Under the pieces are notes generated by a model that ran no database searches, was not told the DNA's origin, and saw nothing but the letters and a program-made list of their open reading frames with translations. The position numbers and the translations under genes are program-made. 6,067 nt of DNA from Allosphingosinicella sp. (lineage in GTDB: Bacteria; Pseudomonadota; Alphaproteobacteria; Sphingomonadales; Sphingomonadaceae). Position 1 is the first letter of the stretch, and every line of letters begins with the position of its first letter. Location: the NCBI GenBank assembly GCA_030146745.1, contig JASLBD010000015.1:1-6067 (forward strand), read 5' to 3'. Positions 6,064-6,067 of this stretch are shown here, in pieces.

Positions 6064-6067
6064 ACCG

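Overview
This 6.1 kb window is a high-GC (roughly 70% by eye), densely packed chromosomal segment of an alphaproteobacterium, most likely a member of the Sphingomonadales. The evidence is gene content and order: hemC-hemD-mitofilin-like on one strand, divergent from tsaD-gpsA, followed by a DUF1674/SDHAF4 mini-gene divergent from htpX. The protein sequences and GC-rich codon use fit the same group. Genus-level placement is not possible from the window alone.

Layout, left to right. Positions 1-141 (+) hold the last 46 codons of a calcineurin-like metallophosphoesterase. Positions 145-260 hold an intergenic inverted-repeat element. Positions 305-2755 (-) hold a three-gene, translationally overlapping operon, read right to left as hemC (hydroxymethylbilane synthase), hemD (uroporphyrinogen-III synthase) and a short mitofilin/Mic60-like membrane protein. 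After a 44-bp divergent gap, tsaD (t6A tRNA modification) and gpsA (glycerol-3-phosphate dehydrogenase) lie on + at 2800-4808 with a 4-base overlap. A second copy of the inverted-repeat family fills the gap at 4823-4907. Then come a 64-aa SDHAF4-like gene on - (4914-5108) and htpX, a membrane zinc protease, on + (5146-6063). The window ends 4 bases after the htpX stop.

Functionally this is housekeeping DNA. HemC and HemD catalyse successive steps of tetrapyrrole synthesis. The co-transcribed Mic60-like protein is the bacterial relative of the mitochondrial crista-junction protein. TsaD modifies tRNA, GpsA makes the phospholipid backbone precursor, the SDHAF4 homologue probably helps assemble succinate dehydrogenase, and HtpX degrades damaged membrane proteins. 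I see no phage, transposase, CRISPR array, toxin-antitoxin or defence system, and no clearly new system.

The points most worth a second look are structural. Two related foldback repeats sit exactly in the two convergent gene junctions and have hairpin arms with compensated base changes. A heat-shock (RpoH)-type promoter candidate for htpX lies across the start of the divergent SDHAF4 gene. The Mic60-like protein is unusually short and is translationally tied to heme genes.
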